Assembly: GCA_963761705.1 (NCBI GenBank)
Contig: CAVXHK010000003.1
Span: 1-64,000, forward strand
Direction of reading: 5' to 3'
DNA from: CAVVKW01 sp963761705
GTDB lineage: Bacteria; Verrucomicrobiota; Verrucomicrobiia; Chthoniobacterales; JAATET01
Length of the DNA stretch: 64,000 nucleotides
The notes under the pieces are model-generated. The model did no database searches. It saw only the letters and a list, made by a program, of their open reading frames with translations, and was not told where the DNA came from. The translations under genes were made by a program, and so were the position numbers. The stretch's first letter is position 1, and every line of letters begins with the position of its first letter. Below are positions 27,294 through 37,250 of this stretch, one piece after another.

Positions 27294-28643
27294 ATGAACG
27301 CTTCTGAGATGCTCACCATGCTCGACTACCTCGAGCGCGAGAAAGGCATTCGCCGTGACGTGCTCATCGACGCGATTTCCGAGGCCCTGCTGACCGCCGC
27401 GAAGAAGTCGTTTTCTATCTCCCGGGAATGCCGCGTAGAGATCAGTTCCAAGACCGGCCAGATCAAAGCCTACGCGAAACCTCTCGTTGCCGAGAAAGTG
27501 ACGGTGCCGCAGGAGCAAATCTCCTTGGCCAAAGCTCGACAGATCAAACCTGACGTCCAAGTCGGTGAAGAGATCGAGATCGAGGTGACTCCCCGCGATT
27601 TCGGGCGGATCGCCGCGCAGACCGCCCGGCAAGCGATCATGCAGCGGATTCGTCAGGTCGAGAAGGACATGATGTATGAGGAGTTCAAAGACCGGGCCGG
27701 CGAGATCGTCAGCGGGACAGTTCGGCGCTTCGAGCGATCCGACGTCATTGTCGATTTGGGCAAATTCGAGGGCATCATGCACTCACGTGAGCGCGTGCCA
27801 ACCGAGGAATATTCCATCGGCGATCGGATTCGGGCTTACGTCGTGGCCGTCGAAAATGGGCTGCGTGGACCGGAGATCATTTTGTCGCGGAGTCATCCGA
27901 ATTTCGTCCGTCGCCTGTTCGAGGTCGAGGTGAGTGAGATTGCCGATCGGACCGTCGAGTTGAAGGTGATCGCTCGTGAGGCTGGGGCCCGAACGAAGGT
28001 GGCGGTGCACAGTTCTGACGGAAAAGTCGACCCGGTCGGCGCTTGCGTGGGAATGCGCGGTGCGCGGGTCAAAAATATCGTCCGTGAGTTGAACAACGAG
28101 AAGGTCGACATCATTCGCTGGTATGACGATCCGGAGGAGCTCGTGAAAGAGGCTCTCAAGCCGGCGCAGCTGCGCGCGATCACTCTCAATCACGAAGAAA
28201 AGCGGATCACCGTGATTGTCGGTAAGGAAGAACTTTCGCAGGCCATCGGGCGCAAGGGGCAGAATGCTCGTCTGACCGCAAAGATTACTGGGTGGGACAT
28301 TGACATTCAAGAAGACCGCACCGCCGAGCAGGCGATGGAGAGCCAGAAGGCAGAGGCAGCCTCGTCCTTGGCCGATCAACTTGGCGTCACCCAGGAACAG
28401 GCCGATACGCTGGCTGCGAATGGCATGATCTCGGCAGAGGTGATCGCAACGGCGGGAGCGGACGACATCGCGGGCGTGCTCGATTGCGACGAAGAGGCGG
28501 GGCAGCGCATCCTCGATGAAGCAATCAAACTCAACAGTCCGGCGGGCGAACCCGCGGAGGAACCCGCAGCATCGGCGAACGAACCGGCCGAGAAACCAGC
28601 GGGCGATCCCGCGGCACCGGCGGACGAGTCCGCCGTTGCTTAG
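27294..28643 (+). CDS. nusA: Transcription termination/antitermination factor NusA
   Basis: 449 residues. The N-terminal polymerase-binding domain spans about residues 1-125. It is followed by an S1 domain (GEIVSGTVRRFERSDVIVDLGKFEGIMHSRE) and KH domains with the conserved DPVGACVGMRGARVKNIVRELNNEKVDIIRW and AIGRKGQNARLTAKITGWDIDI. The last 35 residues form a repetitive tail rich in Pro, Ala and Glu (EPAEEP, EPAEKP). NusA modulates pausing and termination. It starts the nusA-infB-rbfA-truB-ribF block, a classic arrangement. Confidence 0.96.
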   Translation: MNASEMLTMLDYLEREKGIRRDVLIDAISEALLTAAKKSFSISRECRVEISSKTGQIKAYAKPLVAEKVTVPQEQISLAKARQIKPDVQVGEEIEIEVTPRDFGRIAAQTARQAIMQRIRQVEKDMMYEEFKDRAGEIVSGTVRRFERSDVIVDLGKFEGIMHSRERVPTEEYSIGDRIRAYVVAVENGLRGPEIILSRSHPNFVRRLFEVEVSEIADRTVELKVIAREAGARTKVAVHSSDGKVDPVGACVGMRGARVKNIVRELNNEKVDIIRWYDDPEELVKEALKPAQLRAITLNHEEKRITVIVGKEELSQAIGRKGQNARLTAKITGWDIDIQEDRTAEQAMESQKAEAASSLADQLGVTQEQADTLAANGMISAEVIATAGADDIAGVLDCDEEAGQRILDEAIKLNSPAGEPAEEPAASANEPAEKPAGDPAAPADESAVA

Positions 28644-28683
28644 AGCGTTGTCATGAAGACGCGCCCGACCAGAAAGAATTTAA

Positions 28684-30923
28684 ATGGCATCCAAAGTCAG
28701 CACCACCAAGACCACCACACGCTCGACCACGTCGAAGCGTGCGACGACGAGCGGACGTAAGTCCGCGACCACCGCTGCAGCCGACAAGTCGCAAAGCGCT
28801 GAGAAAACGGCGCCCGACGCTGTCGAGGAGAAGGCCCCGAAGGCGGAAACCGTTTCGTTGATCGAGCCGAGGGTCAAAAAGGTTCGTAAGCCAGTGGCTG
28901 AGGAAGCCAGCAAGGGGTCGAAGACCCTGCCGCCGATCAGCAAAATCGCTGCCCCGGCCGCGCCCGCCAAAGCGACTACCGAGCCGAAGAAGGAAGCGGA
29001 GGAGTCCGTGAAGAAAGCGCCAGCCGCTGCGCTAGACCTGCTCACGCCTCGGGGCGATAAGGTCCAGCCTGCGCCGGAGCCGGAAGCCGTCCAAGACGAG
29101 GCTGCCGAGGAGGACGCCGGGCCGGAGGTGAACGAAGACGGTAAGAAGATCGTCCACGTTAAGCCCCCGATCATCGTCAAGGATCTCGCCGAGCAGCTGG
29201 ACATCAAGCCGTTCAAGCTCATCGCCGATTTGATGGAACTGAGCATCTTTGCTTCCATCAATCAGACGATCGAGCCCGACGTGGCGTCGAAGATCTGCGA
29301 GAAACACGGGGCAATTTTCGAGCGCGAAAAGCGCGATCGCAGCAAGGGAGTGCACAAGCCCGAGCCGGAGGTCATCGAGGCCCCGGCCGAGCCGGAAGAA
29401 GTCGACGAAGGCGAGCTAAAGCCTCGAGCGCCGGTCATCACATTCATGGGGCACGTCGATCACGGAAAGACGTCGCTGCTGGACGCGATCCGCAAAACTC
29501 GCGTGACGAAAGGCGAGGCTGGTGGGATCACGCAGCATATCGGTGCTTACAGCGTGCCGCACCGGGACTCTAGCATCACCTTTCTCGACACGCCGGGCCA
29601 CGCAGCCTTCACGGCGATGCGGGCGCGGGGCGCAACGGTCACCGACATTGTCGTCATCGTCGTCGCGGCGGACGACGGGCCATGCCGCAGACGATTGAGG
29701 CAATCAATCACGCGAAGGCAGCGAACGTCACCATCCTGGTCGCAATCAACAAGATTGACCTCCCGGCAGCGAATCTCGACCGGATCAAGGGTCAGCTTCA
29801 AGAGCACGATCTCAATCCGGAAGAATGGGGCGGCGACATCATTTGCTGCGAGGTCTCGGCGACGAAGGGGACGGGCATCGATAATCTCTTGGAGAATTTG
29901 GTGCTTCAGACCGAGGTGCTGGAGCTCAAGGCGAACCCGGGGGCGGACGCACGCTGCACGGTGATTGAGGCCCAAGTCGAACCGGGTCGCGGCCCGACGG
30001 CGACGGTGATCGTGAACTCCGGAACGCTGAAGAGCGGCCAGGCGTTCATCTGCGGAAATTTTTGGGGCAAGGTCAAACAGCTCATTGACGATCACGGCAA
30101 GCCGATGAAGTCGGCAGGTCCGTCGACCCCGGTCAAGGTGCTCGGATTGAGCGGACTGCCCTCAGCGGGTGACGAGTTGCTCGTCATGGAGTCGGAGAAA
30201 ATCGCGCGCGCGCTCAGCGAAGAACGGGTTCACACAACGCGGACCGAGAAGCTGGCTGCTCCGCAGCGGGCGACGCTGGAGAGCCTCTTCGACAACATCG
30301 CCGAAGACGCGAAGAAGACGTTCCCGGTCATCCTCAAAGCCGACGTGCAGGGCACCTTGGAAGCGATTATTGGTCAGCTGAACGAGATCCAGAGCGACAA
30401 GATTGCGCTTCGAATCATCCACTCCGCGGCTGGTCCGGTGACGGAGAGCGACATCATGCTGGCCAGCGCCTCGGACGCCGTCGTGATCGGGTTTGGAGTG
30501 AAGATGGACTCAGGTGCGGTGTCATCCGGACGGCGCGAGAACATTCAGGTGAAACTCTTCAGCGTCATCTACGAGTTGATCGACCAGGTGAAGGAAGCCA
30601 TGTCCGGGCTGCTGGATCCCGAGCTGCGCGAGACGGTCGTTGGCCACGCCGACATCAAACAGGTCTTCGGACTGTCGCGCGGCAAAGTCGCGGGTTGTAT
30701 GGTCACCGACGGACGGATTCCACGGAGCGCACGAGCTCGCGTCTTGCGAGGTAAGCAAGCCGTCTACGACGGTGGGCTGGCGACGCTCCGTCGCTTCCAA
30801 GACGAGGTCAAGGAAGTGCGCGCTGGACTCGAGTGCGGTATCAAACTGGGCGACTACACCGACTACGAGGTCGGCGACGTCATCGAGGCCTACACGCTCG
30901 AAAAGTTCGCGCAGACTCTGTAA
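28684..30923 (+). CDS. infB: Translation initiation factor IF-2 (frameshifted)
   Basis: Two frames together encode IF-2 of about 746 residues. The first has a Lys/Ala/Thr-rich N-terminal extension, the IF2-N domain and the G domain start ITFMGHVDHGKTSLLDAIR (P-loop) with FLDTPGHAAFTAMRARG. At 29,678-29,683 one base is missing just before MPQTIEAINHAKAANV, so VVAADDGP and MPQTIEA fall in different frames. The second frame continues with NKIDLP and domains II-IV, ending EVGDVIEAYTLEKFAQTL. The total length of 2,240 bases is one short of a codon multiple, consistent with a single deletion and probably a sequence error. Confidence 0.95.
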
Positions 30924-31043
30924 TTGAAACCCCGTTTTGGCCGTTCGTCCTTGGGCGGAAAAGCAACGTATCCCGAATCAATCCGAAGACGAACCTGAGA
31001 AGCTCGGCTGTAACGTCGTCCGGACCGGGGCTGACTCTGAAAT

Positions 31044-31454
31044 ATGAACCTTCGACTTCAGCGCGTCTGTGAATTGCTCAAGCGAGAGTTGGGAACGATC
31101 TTCGTGAAAGATCTCCAGTTCGGTGGGGCGCTCGTGACGGTGAGCGGCGTCGACATCACGCCGGATCTCAAGCAGGCGCACGTGTTCGTTAGCGTGCTGG
31201 GTGGGCCAGGGGATCAACGGCGGGCGATGGAGGAGCTGGAGCGGAACGCCGCTCCGATGCAGAAGGAACTGATGAAGCGGGTGACGCTCAAGCACACGCC
31301 GCACCTTAATTTCAAACTGGACGATTCGATTGAGCGGGGGACCCGGGTGATCGAGTTGATGGACGAGTTGGGGCTGAAAGCGCAGCCGTTCAGTGGGGTT
31401 AGCGAGGAGTTGGGCGATGACGATGATGAGGAGGGTGACGATGATGTTCGTTAA
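31044..31454 (+). CDS. rbfA: 30S ribosome-binding factor A
   Basis: 136 residues, a KH-like small-subunit maturation factor acting on the 16S rRNA 5' region. Visible features are the N-terminal RLQRVCELLKRELGTIF and the core VTVSGVDITPDLKQAHVFVSVLG and PHLNFKLDDSIERGTRVIELMDEL. The final 20 residues are almost entirely acidic. It sits between infB and the DHH phosphoesterase gene, as in many bacteria. Confidence 0.94.
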   Translation: MNLRLQRVCELLKRELGTIFVKDLQFGGALVTVSGVDITPDLKQAHVFVSVLGGPGDQRRAMEELERNAAPMQKELMKRVTLKHTPHLNFKLDDSIERGTRVIELMDELGLKAQPFSGVSEELGDDDDEEGDDDVR

Positions 31455-31505
31455 GTTCGCGGGATTCGGTGGAAACTCTGGGCTGGAAGCCCGGCACATG
31501 GTGTT

Positions 31506-32492
31506 GTGAACGCGTCTTTCGATGAAATTTCGGAGGCGTTGAAGACAGCCGAGACGGTGATCGTGGCGAGCCACCTGCGGCCGGATGGGGATGCTTTGGG
31601 GTCGACGATCGCGTTTGCGCTGTGGTTGCGGTCGATCGGGAAGAAGGTGATCGCCTGGAACGAGAACGGGGTGCCTTCTAAATACGAGTTTCTGCCGGAG
31701 CACGGGATCGTGACGGTCCCTCCGTCCGATGGGACGAAGGTGCGGTGCGATGCATTTGTGGCCCTCGATACCTCGGTGAAAGATCGGTTGGGAAAGACGG
31801 TGCTGGCAGCCTTGGATGGGCCGGAGGTGTTTATCAATCTGGACCATCACATCAGCAATCAGGGTTTTGGGACGCTGAACCACATCGATGCGGGGTCGCC
31901 GGCGACGGGGCAGATCGTGGTGAATTTCTTTGAATCGCAGGGCATCGAGATCACGAAGGAGATGGCGGCAAGTCTGTTTATCGCCATTTCGACGGACACA
32001 GGTTCGTTCCAATACATGAACACGAACGCGCGCACGTTCGAGGTTGGAGCCACGCTGATTCGGGCGGGGATCAACGTCGGTGAGTTGTCGCAGGCGATCT
32101 ACGATCAGCAGCCGCGGCGTCGGCTCGAGCTGTTGCGGTTGGCGTTGAACACCGCGAAATTTTCGTGCGGCGACCGGGTGGCGAGTTTTTCGTTGAAGCG
32201 GGAAGATTCGGTGCGGCTGGGGTTGCAGCCGGAGGACAACGAAGGGATCATTGATCACTTGCGGTCCGTCGAGGGCGTGGTGGCGGCGGTATTTTTCGAG
32301 GACTTGGGTGAAGGCGCGATTCGGCTCAGCGCCCGCTCGAAGGACGTGCGGGTGGACGTGTGCAAAGTGTGCGCGTTGTTTGGCGGTGGCGGACACGCTC
32401 TGGCGTCCGGGGCGCGGCTCCAGGGCGATCTTAACGAGGTGGGAGAGAAATTTCTCGCCGCTCTATGTGATGAAGTTGGAAACACAGATTGA
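31506..32492 (+). CDS. DHH/DHHA1 phosphoesterase, NrnA-like (oligoribonuclease / pAp phosphatase)
   Basis: 328 residues from GTG 31,506. DHH domain motifs are VIVASHLRPDGDALGS, FVALDTS, and the DHH triad in INLDHHISNQGFG. The C-terminal DHHA1 domain ends with the RNA-binding FGGGGHALASGARL. NrnA proteins degrade short RNA and hydrolyse 3'-phosphoadenosine 5'-phosphate. The gene overlaps truB by 23 bases. Its place between rbfA and truB is common outside enterobacteria. Confidence 0.9.
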   Translation: MNASFDEISEALKTAETVIVASHLRPDGDALGSTIAFALWLRSIGKKVIAWNENGVPSKYEFLPEHGIVTVPPSDGTKVRCDAFVALDTSVKDRLGKTVLAALDGPEVFINLDHHISNQGFGTLNHIDAGSPATGQIVVNFFESQGIEITKEMAASLFIAISTDTGSFQYMNTNARTFEVGATLIRAGINVGELSQAIYDQQPRRRLELLRLALNTAKFSCGDRVASFSLKREDSVRLGLQPEDNEGIIDHLRSVEGVVAAVFFEDLGEGAIRLSARSKDVRVDVCKVCALFGGGGHALASGARLQGDLNEVGEKFLAALCDEVGNTD

Positions 32493-33195
32493 CGGAGTGC
32501 TTTGCGTCGACAAGGCGCCGGGGATGACTTCTCACGACGTGGTCGGGATCACCCGGCGGGCGTTGGGCATGAAGAAGGTGGGGCACTGCGGGACATTGGA
32601 TCCGCTGGCGACTGGGTTGTTGCTCATCACGCTTGGGCGGGGGACGAAGATTCAGGATCTCCTCATGAGCGAGGACAAGGAATACGCGGGGACGCTCAAG
32701 CTCGGAGAGACGACGGACTCGCAGGACGCGGACGGCCAGATCGAGATCACACGGGACGTGCCGGCGGATCTGGCGGCGTCGCGGATCGACGAGGCGTTTG
32801 CCAAATACCACGGCGATTTCTACCAGACGCCGCCGATGGTGAGTGCGATCAAGAAAGACGGCGTGCCGTTGTACAAGCTAGCGAGGCAGGGTAAGACGGT
32901 GGAGCGGGACCCGCGCTTTGTGCACGTGTACGCGCACGAGATTTTAAAATTGCGCCTGCCTGAGATTGATTTTCGAGTGGTGTGTTCGAAGGGGTTTTAC
33001 GTTCGGACTTACGCCTTCGACATTGGCGAGGAGCTGGGATGTGGGGCGCATTTACGGGCGCTACGGCGGACGAAGAGCGGGCGGTTCAGCGCGGAGGGGG
33101 CGATCACGATTGATGAGTTGAAGAATCTGCCGCGCGAGGACGTGGCGGCGCGGGTGCTTTCTTTGCCGGACGTGTCACGGTTGCGCGGGGCGTAG
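32470..33195 (+). CDS. truB: tRNA pseudouridine(55) synthase
   Basis: About 241 residues from ATG 32,470. The open frame continues upstream, but that part lies in the preceding phosphoesterase gene. The catalytic Asp is in KVGHCGTLDPLATGLLLI. KDKEYAG-like SEDKEYAGTLKLGETTDSQDADG and SKGFYVRTYAFDIGEELG are further family motifs. TruB makes pseudouridine 55 in the T-loop of tRNAs. The overlap with the upstream gene suggests coupled translation. Confidence 0.95.
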   Translation: MKLETQIDGVLCVDKAPGMTSHDVVGITRRALGMKKVGHCGTLDPLATGLLLITLGRGTKIQDLLMSEDKEYAGTLKLGETTDSQDADGQIEITRDVPADLAASRIDEAFAKYHGDFYQTPPMVSAIKKDGVPLYKLARQGKTVERDPRFVHVYAHEILKLRLPEIDFRVVCSKGFYVRTYAFDIGEELGCGAHLRALRRTKSGRFSAEGAITIDELKNLPREDVAARVLSLPDVSRLRGA

Positions 33196-33223
33196 AGTTG
33201 GGGTGATGCGGATTTTTTGTTTG

Positions 33224-33270
33224 ATCGGCTCGGGGCCGATTTGGGTTGGTTCATTGGCCGGAGGCCAATG
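33224..33270 (+). promoter_or_regulatory. Two adjacent stem-loops between truB and ribF
   Basis: ATCGGC at 33,224-33,229 pairs with GCCGAT at 33,235-33,240. CATTGGCC at 33,252-33,259 pairs perfectly with GGCCAATG at 33,263-33,270 across a three-base loop. Neither is followed by a T-tract. They could separate the truB and ribF messages or stabilise the upstream transcript. Confidence 0.4.
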
Positions 33271-33280
33271 TCACGGGTGA

Positions 33281-34231
33281 GTGATGGCGATGCGAGAGCT
33301 CGCGGCGATTGAGGAGCTGAGTTCGGTCGCGGGGCCGGTGGTGCTGTGCATCGGGGTCTTCGACGGGGTGCATCTGGGGCATCAGGCGGTGATCCGACAG
33401 GCGCGGGCGGACGCGTCGGTGCTGGGGGGAACGGCGGTGGTGCTGACTTTTGATCCGCACCCGGCTCGGGTGCTCAGGCCGGAAAAGGCTCCGCGGCTGC
33501 TGACTTCGCGGGCGCACAAGGCTCGGTTGCTGGAGGAGGCGGGGGTTGCGGCCTTGTTGGTGCTGCGATTTGACGCGGCGTTTGCGGCGCGGGAGGCGAA
33601 GGATTTTGTGGAGGAACTGGCGGGGGCGGCGCGGCCTCTGCGACAGATCTCGGTTGGGGAAAAGTGGACTTTCGGGCGGGGGCGGACGGGTAACGTGAAG
33701 CTCTTGCGGGAGCTGGGGAGCGAACTTGGCTTCAGCGTACACGGGATGGAGCCGGTCGAAGTGGACGGGGAGACGGTGAGCAGCACGCGGGTGCGGCGGG
33801 CGGTGGAGGCGGGGGATCTCGCAACGGCGCGTCGGTGCTTGGGGCGAGATTACACCGTGCTGGGAACGGTGGAAGCGGGGCGGAAGCTGGGGCGGACGAT
33901 TGGATTCCCAACGGCGAATTTGCGCGCGCACAACGAGCAGTTTCCGCCGGACGGGGTCTACGCGGTGCGGTGTGAGGTCGGTGGCGAGATGCGGAGCGGG
34001 GTCGCGAACATCGGAGTGCGCCCAACGGTGGCGGCAAGCGGGGCGGATCGGACGCTTGAGGTGCATCTTTTCAATTTCGATGGGGATCTTTACGGGCGAG
34101 ACGTGGAGGTGACGTTCGTGAAGTGGCTGCGGGGCGAGCGGAAGTTCGAGGGCGTGGATGCGCTCAAGGAGCAGATCAAGGCGGACAGCTGGGCGGCGCG
34201 GGAGATCCTCGCGTCGGCGGTGGAGCTTTGA
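33281..34231 (+). CDS. ribF: Bifunctional riboflavin kinase / FAD synthetase
   Basis: About 316 residues. The N-terminal FAD synthetase domain has VVLCIGVFDGVHLGHQAVI and the nucleotidyltransferase motif VSSTRVRRAVEAGD. The C-terminal riboflavin kinase domain has GRTIGFPTANL, with the PTAN metal site, and GVANIGVRPTV. The enzyme makes FMN and FAD from riboflavin. The true start may be GTG 33,281, ATG 33,284 or ATG 33,290. The stop overlaps the start of the AsmA-like gene. Confidence 0.94.
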   Translation: MMAMRELAAIEELSSVAGPVVLCIGVFDGVHLGHQAVIRQARADASVLGGTAVVLTFDPHPARVLRPEKAPRLLTSRAHKARLLEEAGVAALLVLRFDAAFAAREAKDFVEELAGAARPLRQISVGEKWTFGRGRTGNVKLLRELGSELGFSVHGMEPVEVDGETVSSTRVRRAVEAGDLATARRCLGRDYTVLGTVEAGRKLGRTIGFPTANLRAHNEQFPPDGVYAVRCEVGGEMRSGVANIGVRPTVAASGADRTLEVHLFNFDGDLYGRDVEVTFVKWLRGERKFEGVDALKEQIKADSWAAREILASAVEL

Positions 34232-36732
34232 AACGGGTGGTCGCGAGTCTGGCCCGGGTGGTCGTTTGGGGGATGGTGTTGGCGGTCGTGGGCGGGCTGG
34301 TCCTGGCGCAGACGCGGGGCTTGGGGGATGGGCTCCGGGGGCGAATCGCCGAGGCCCTGAGTGGTCCGGCGGCGCGGGTGGAGATCGGGCGGTTGAGGTT
34401 CTCGACGTGGGATGGGTTGATCGCGGACGCGGTGCGAGTTTATCGGACGGACGCGGGGGAGCGGCTGATCGCTTCGGTGGACGAGGTGGCGTTGTCGATG
34501 AACGTGGCGAGCCTGCTGCGCGGGGTGGTGGTTGTCGACAGTGTGCGGGTCGAGAACGGAGCGGCGGAGATTCCGTTCGCCGATGACGGGAAGTCCCCGG
34601 ACACGATTGGGCTGAACGGTATCGAAGCGGACCTGACTTTGCAGCCGGGGCAGGTGTTCATTTCGAGGCTGGAGGCAAAATTTGGGGCGGTGCGTTTCGT
34701 GGTGAATGGGCGGCTGGTGCATCCCGAGGATCTCGAGCTGGCGGAGTCGAAAGAGGATCCGGGGAAAGTGGCGCGAGTTGCGGCGATCCGGCGGGCGTTG
34801 GCGGTATTCTCGGAAGTGCGTTTCGAGCGAGAGGTGGCGATTTCGGCGGAGGTGGCGGGGGATCTAGCGGATCTGTCGACGCTGCGGGCTGACGCCGTGC
34901 GCGTGCGGCTGGGCGGGGTGGCTTTTCGGGAGTTTTCGTTTGATGCAGTGAGCGTGGACGCGGGCTACGCGGACGGCGAATGGCGGTTGGGATCGGTGGT
35001 GGCGGCGGGAGATGCTGGGGATCTGCGGGCGTCCGGGGCTTGGTCGATGGAGGAGGGATCTCTCACCGTCGTGGCGAGTGTCGCTCCGGGACCCGTGCTG
35101 GAGGCGGTGCGGGAGAATTGGGCGGTGGACGATCTTTCCTTCGGCGAGATGCCGACGGTGAGCGCGACGGTGCGGGCGGGGCGACGGGAAGGGAAGTTCA
35201 GGTGGACTGCGGTGGGTCGGGTGGAGAGCGGGGCATTCCGATACCAGGACGTGGCAGCGGAGAACCTGCGGACGAGCTTCGCCACGGATGGCGGGCGGTT
35301 TTTTCTGCAGGATCTGGAGCTGACTTTGAAAACGGGGACGATCTCGGCGGATTTGCTGGGAGAGGACGGGGACTATCGATTGTCGGCGGAGATCGCGGCG
35401 GATCCGACGGAATTGTTGTCGGTGATGGGGCCGAAGGAGCGGGAGATGCTGGGGCGGATGGAGTTCTGCGATACGCCGCGGGTTCGGGTGGATCTAAGGG
35501 GGCCGGAGTTGAAGTTCAAGGCGTTGGAGGGAACGGGTGACATCACGTTGGGGCGGACGGCGATGCGGGATTTCTGGATCGAGTCGGGGACGAGCGATCT
35601 GGTGCTGGGGGACCGGGCGGTGAAATACGTGAACCTCGATATCCGGAAGGGGAAGGCGGGGGGGACGGGGTCGTTCACCTATGATTTTGGGCGACGAGAG
35701 GTCCGGTTCGCGGGGATCGAGACGGACCTGGATCCGGAGGGAGTGCTCATGTGGATCGATCCGCGGATCGCGAAGACGGTGGCGGTCTATGAGTTCGAGC
35801 GGCCCCCGAAAACGAAGGTGAACGGCGTGATTCACATGGGGGATCCGTCGGCCAACGATCTGACGGTCGACCTGGACGCGCCGGAGGGGATGACGTATCG
35901 ACTGCTCAACCGGGATCTGAAATTTGGCGCGACGGAGGGGACGGTGCGGGTGAAGGGGCGGCGGGTGTTGGCGGACGTTCGGCGGACGTCGCTTTACGGC
36001 GGGCGGGGGCAGGTGAGTGCCTCGGTGTCGATTGATCGAGCGAAACCGGATTTCTCGGTGGAGGTGGCTTTGGAGGGTGTGGATTTTCCGGCGTTGACGA
36101 AGCTCTACTTTGGTTACGATCGATCGGAGGGGAAGCTGAGCGCGACGTATTGGTTCGACGCGAGCCTGCGGAATCCTTCGGCGATGGTCGGGAGCGGGAG
36201 GATCCGGGTGGAGGATGGGCACGTGTTGGACATCCCGTTGTTCGGGCCGTTGTCGTCGGTGCTGGCTGCGATCATCCCGGGTGCGGGACACGAGTCCGCG
36301 AGCCGGGCGACGGCGGATTTCTCGGTGGCAGGCGAGCGAATCACGACGAAGAATTTGGATATTCAGGGAAATGGTTTTGAGCTGGCGGGCGAAGGATCGG
36401 TGGGTTTTCCGAGCGGCGATCTCGATCTGGCGGTGCGGATCAACGCGCGGGGGGTGCCGGGGATCGTGCTGTTTCCGGTGAGCAAGTTGTTTGAGTACGA
36501 GTCGACGGGGACGGTATCGAAGCCGGACTGGAAGCCGAAGATCGTCCCGAAGGAATTCTGGGATGTGCTGGGGTTTGTGGGGGTCGGAGCTGCGGCCGAT
36601 CCGGCTGATGGGGTTGCTCGCAAACTGGCTGACGAACCGGCGGACGAGTTGGTGATTCCGGACGATCCCAAGGTGGCGCCGCCTGTGGTCGCACCGACGC
36701 GGCGGGGTGGAGTGCCGGGGCGGAAGCGGTAG
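34228..36732 (+). CDS. AsmA-like / DUF3971-type envelope protein
   Basis: About 834 residues. An N-terminal membrane anchor (VVVWGMVLAVVGGLVLA) is followed by a long beta-rich, repetitive region typical of the AsmA/YhdP/TamB group, in which bridge-like beta-helical proteins are thought to handle phospholipid transport between membranes. The end carries an AsmA-like C-terminal domain (RATADFSVAGERITTKNLDIQGNGFELAGEGSVGF). I use TTG 34,228 because it overlaps the ribF stop (TTGA) and puts the hydrophobic anchor at the N-terminus. The last 50 residues are Pro/Asp-rich. Confidence 0.75.
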   Translation: MKRVVASLARVVVWGMVLAVVGGLVLAQTRGLGDGLRGRIAEALSGPAARVEIGRLRFSTWDGLIADAVRVYRTDAGERLIASVDEVALSMNVASLLRGVVVVDSVRVENGAAEIPFADDGKSPDTIGLNGIEADLTLQPGQVFISRLEAKFGAVRFVVNGRLVHPEDLELAESKEDPGKVARVAAIRRALAVFSEVRFEREVAISAEVAGDLADLSTLRADAVRVRLGGVAFREFSFDAVSVDAGYADGEWRLGSVVAAGDAGDLRASGAWSMEEGSLTVVASVAPGPVLEAVRENWAVDDLSFGEMPTVSATVRAGRREGKFRWTAVGRVESGAFRYQDVAAENLRTSFATDGGRFFLQDLELTLKTGTISADLLGEDGDYRLSAEIAADPTELLSVMGPKEREMLGRMEFCDTPRVRVDLRGPELKFKALEGTGDITLGRTAMRDFWIESGTSDLVLGDRAVKYVNLDIRKGKAGGTGSFTYDFGRREVRFAGIETDLDPEGVLMWIDPRIAKTVAVYEFERPPKTKVNGVIHMGDPSANDLTVDLDAPEGMTYRLLNRDLKFGATEGTVRVKGRRVLADVRRTSLYGGRGQVSASVSIDRAKPDFSVEVALEGVDFPALTKLYFGYDRSEGKLSATYWFDASLRNPSAMVGSGRIRVEDGHVLDIPLFGPLSSVLAAIIPGAGHESASRATADFSVAGERITTKNLDIQGNGFELAGEGSVGFPSGDLDLAVRINARGVPGIVLFPVSKLFEYESTGTVSKPDWKPKIVPKEFWDVLGFVGVGAAADPADGVARKLADEPADELVIPDDPKVAPPVVAPTRRGGVPGRKR

Positions 36733-36900
36733 GAACGGCGCGGACTTCGACGAATCAAAGCGTCGGATTGGCTGCAATGGGTCGTTCGTTGTGGGACAAG
36801 CCCGCGATAGGTGGGCTCCACGCGAATCCGATCATTGGTTCGGAAGCGCCGACAAGTACTTTTGGAGCGGGTAGAGCGGTCAAGATTTGAACCAATGCAC

Positions 36901-36945
36901 GGACTGACCCCGACCCTGACCCCGACCCCGGACTGACCCCGACCC
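36901..36945. repeat. Tandem GGACTGACCCCGACCC repeat
   Basis: The 16-mer GGACTGACCCCGACCC occurs at 36,901-36,916 and 36,930-36,945, with further GACCCCGACC units between. A third GGACTGACCCCG copy lies at 37,384. The copies bracket the IS4-type transposase remnant. They may be remains of element ends or a REP-like family. Confidence 0.55.
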
Positions 36946-36947
36946 CA

Positions 36948-37250
36948 CGGATTGATCTGCGCCCACCGCCACCACGCCTCCACCTTGCTGACGACCTCCC
37001 GGCAGCCCATCCCCGGACTCAGAACTTGAGCCATGAATGCCCAGAACGTCACCCGTGCGGGCAAGCAGCGTTCACGATTGCCCACGCCCCGATCCGAGGG
37101 AGCGAGCATCGCCTTGGGAATCAAATCCCCGAACAGGCTGTAAACGTCTTCGAGTCCCTTGATCCGACCAATCTGATCCAGCGCTCGCCTGGGCGCACGT
37201 CCAAACAAAAGTGGTCCAAACGCTCGGAAAAACGGGGTGCTGTTCGCCAT
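36948..37250 (-). pseudogene. N-terminal remnant of an IS4-family transposase
   Basis: About 100 codons from ATG 37,250. The sequence has FFRAFGPLLFGRAPRRALDQIGR, LFGDLIPKAMLAP and VTFWAFMAQVLSPGMGCREVV, the recognisable N-terminal region of IS4-type transposases common in Verrucomicrobiota and Planctomycetota. After INPWG the frame runs into the GACCCC repeats and loses similarity. The DDE catalytic core is therefore missing and the copy is dead. It marks the left edge of the accessory island. Confidence 0.7.

Noticed and set aside
36860..36900. tRNA-like GGTTCAAATC sequence on the minus strand
   Set aside because: No cloverleaf, anticodon arm or acceptor stem could be built around it; it belongs to the repeat region near the IS remnant.
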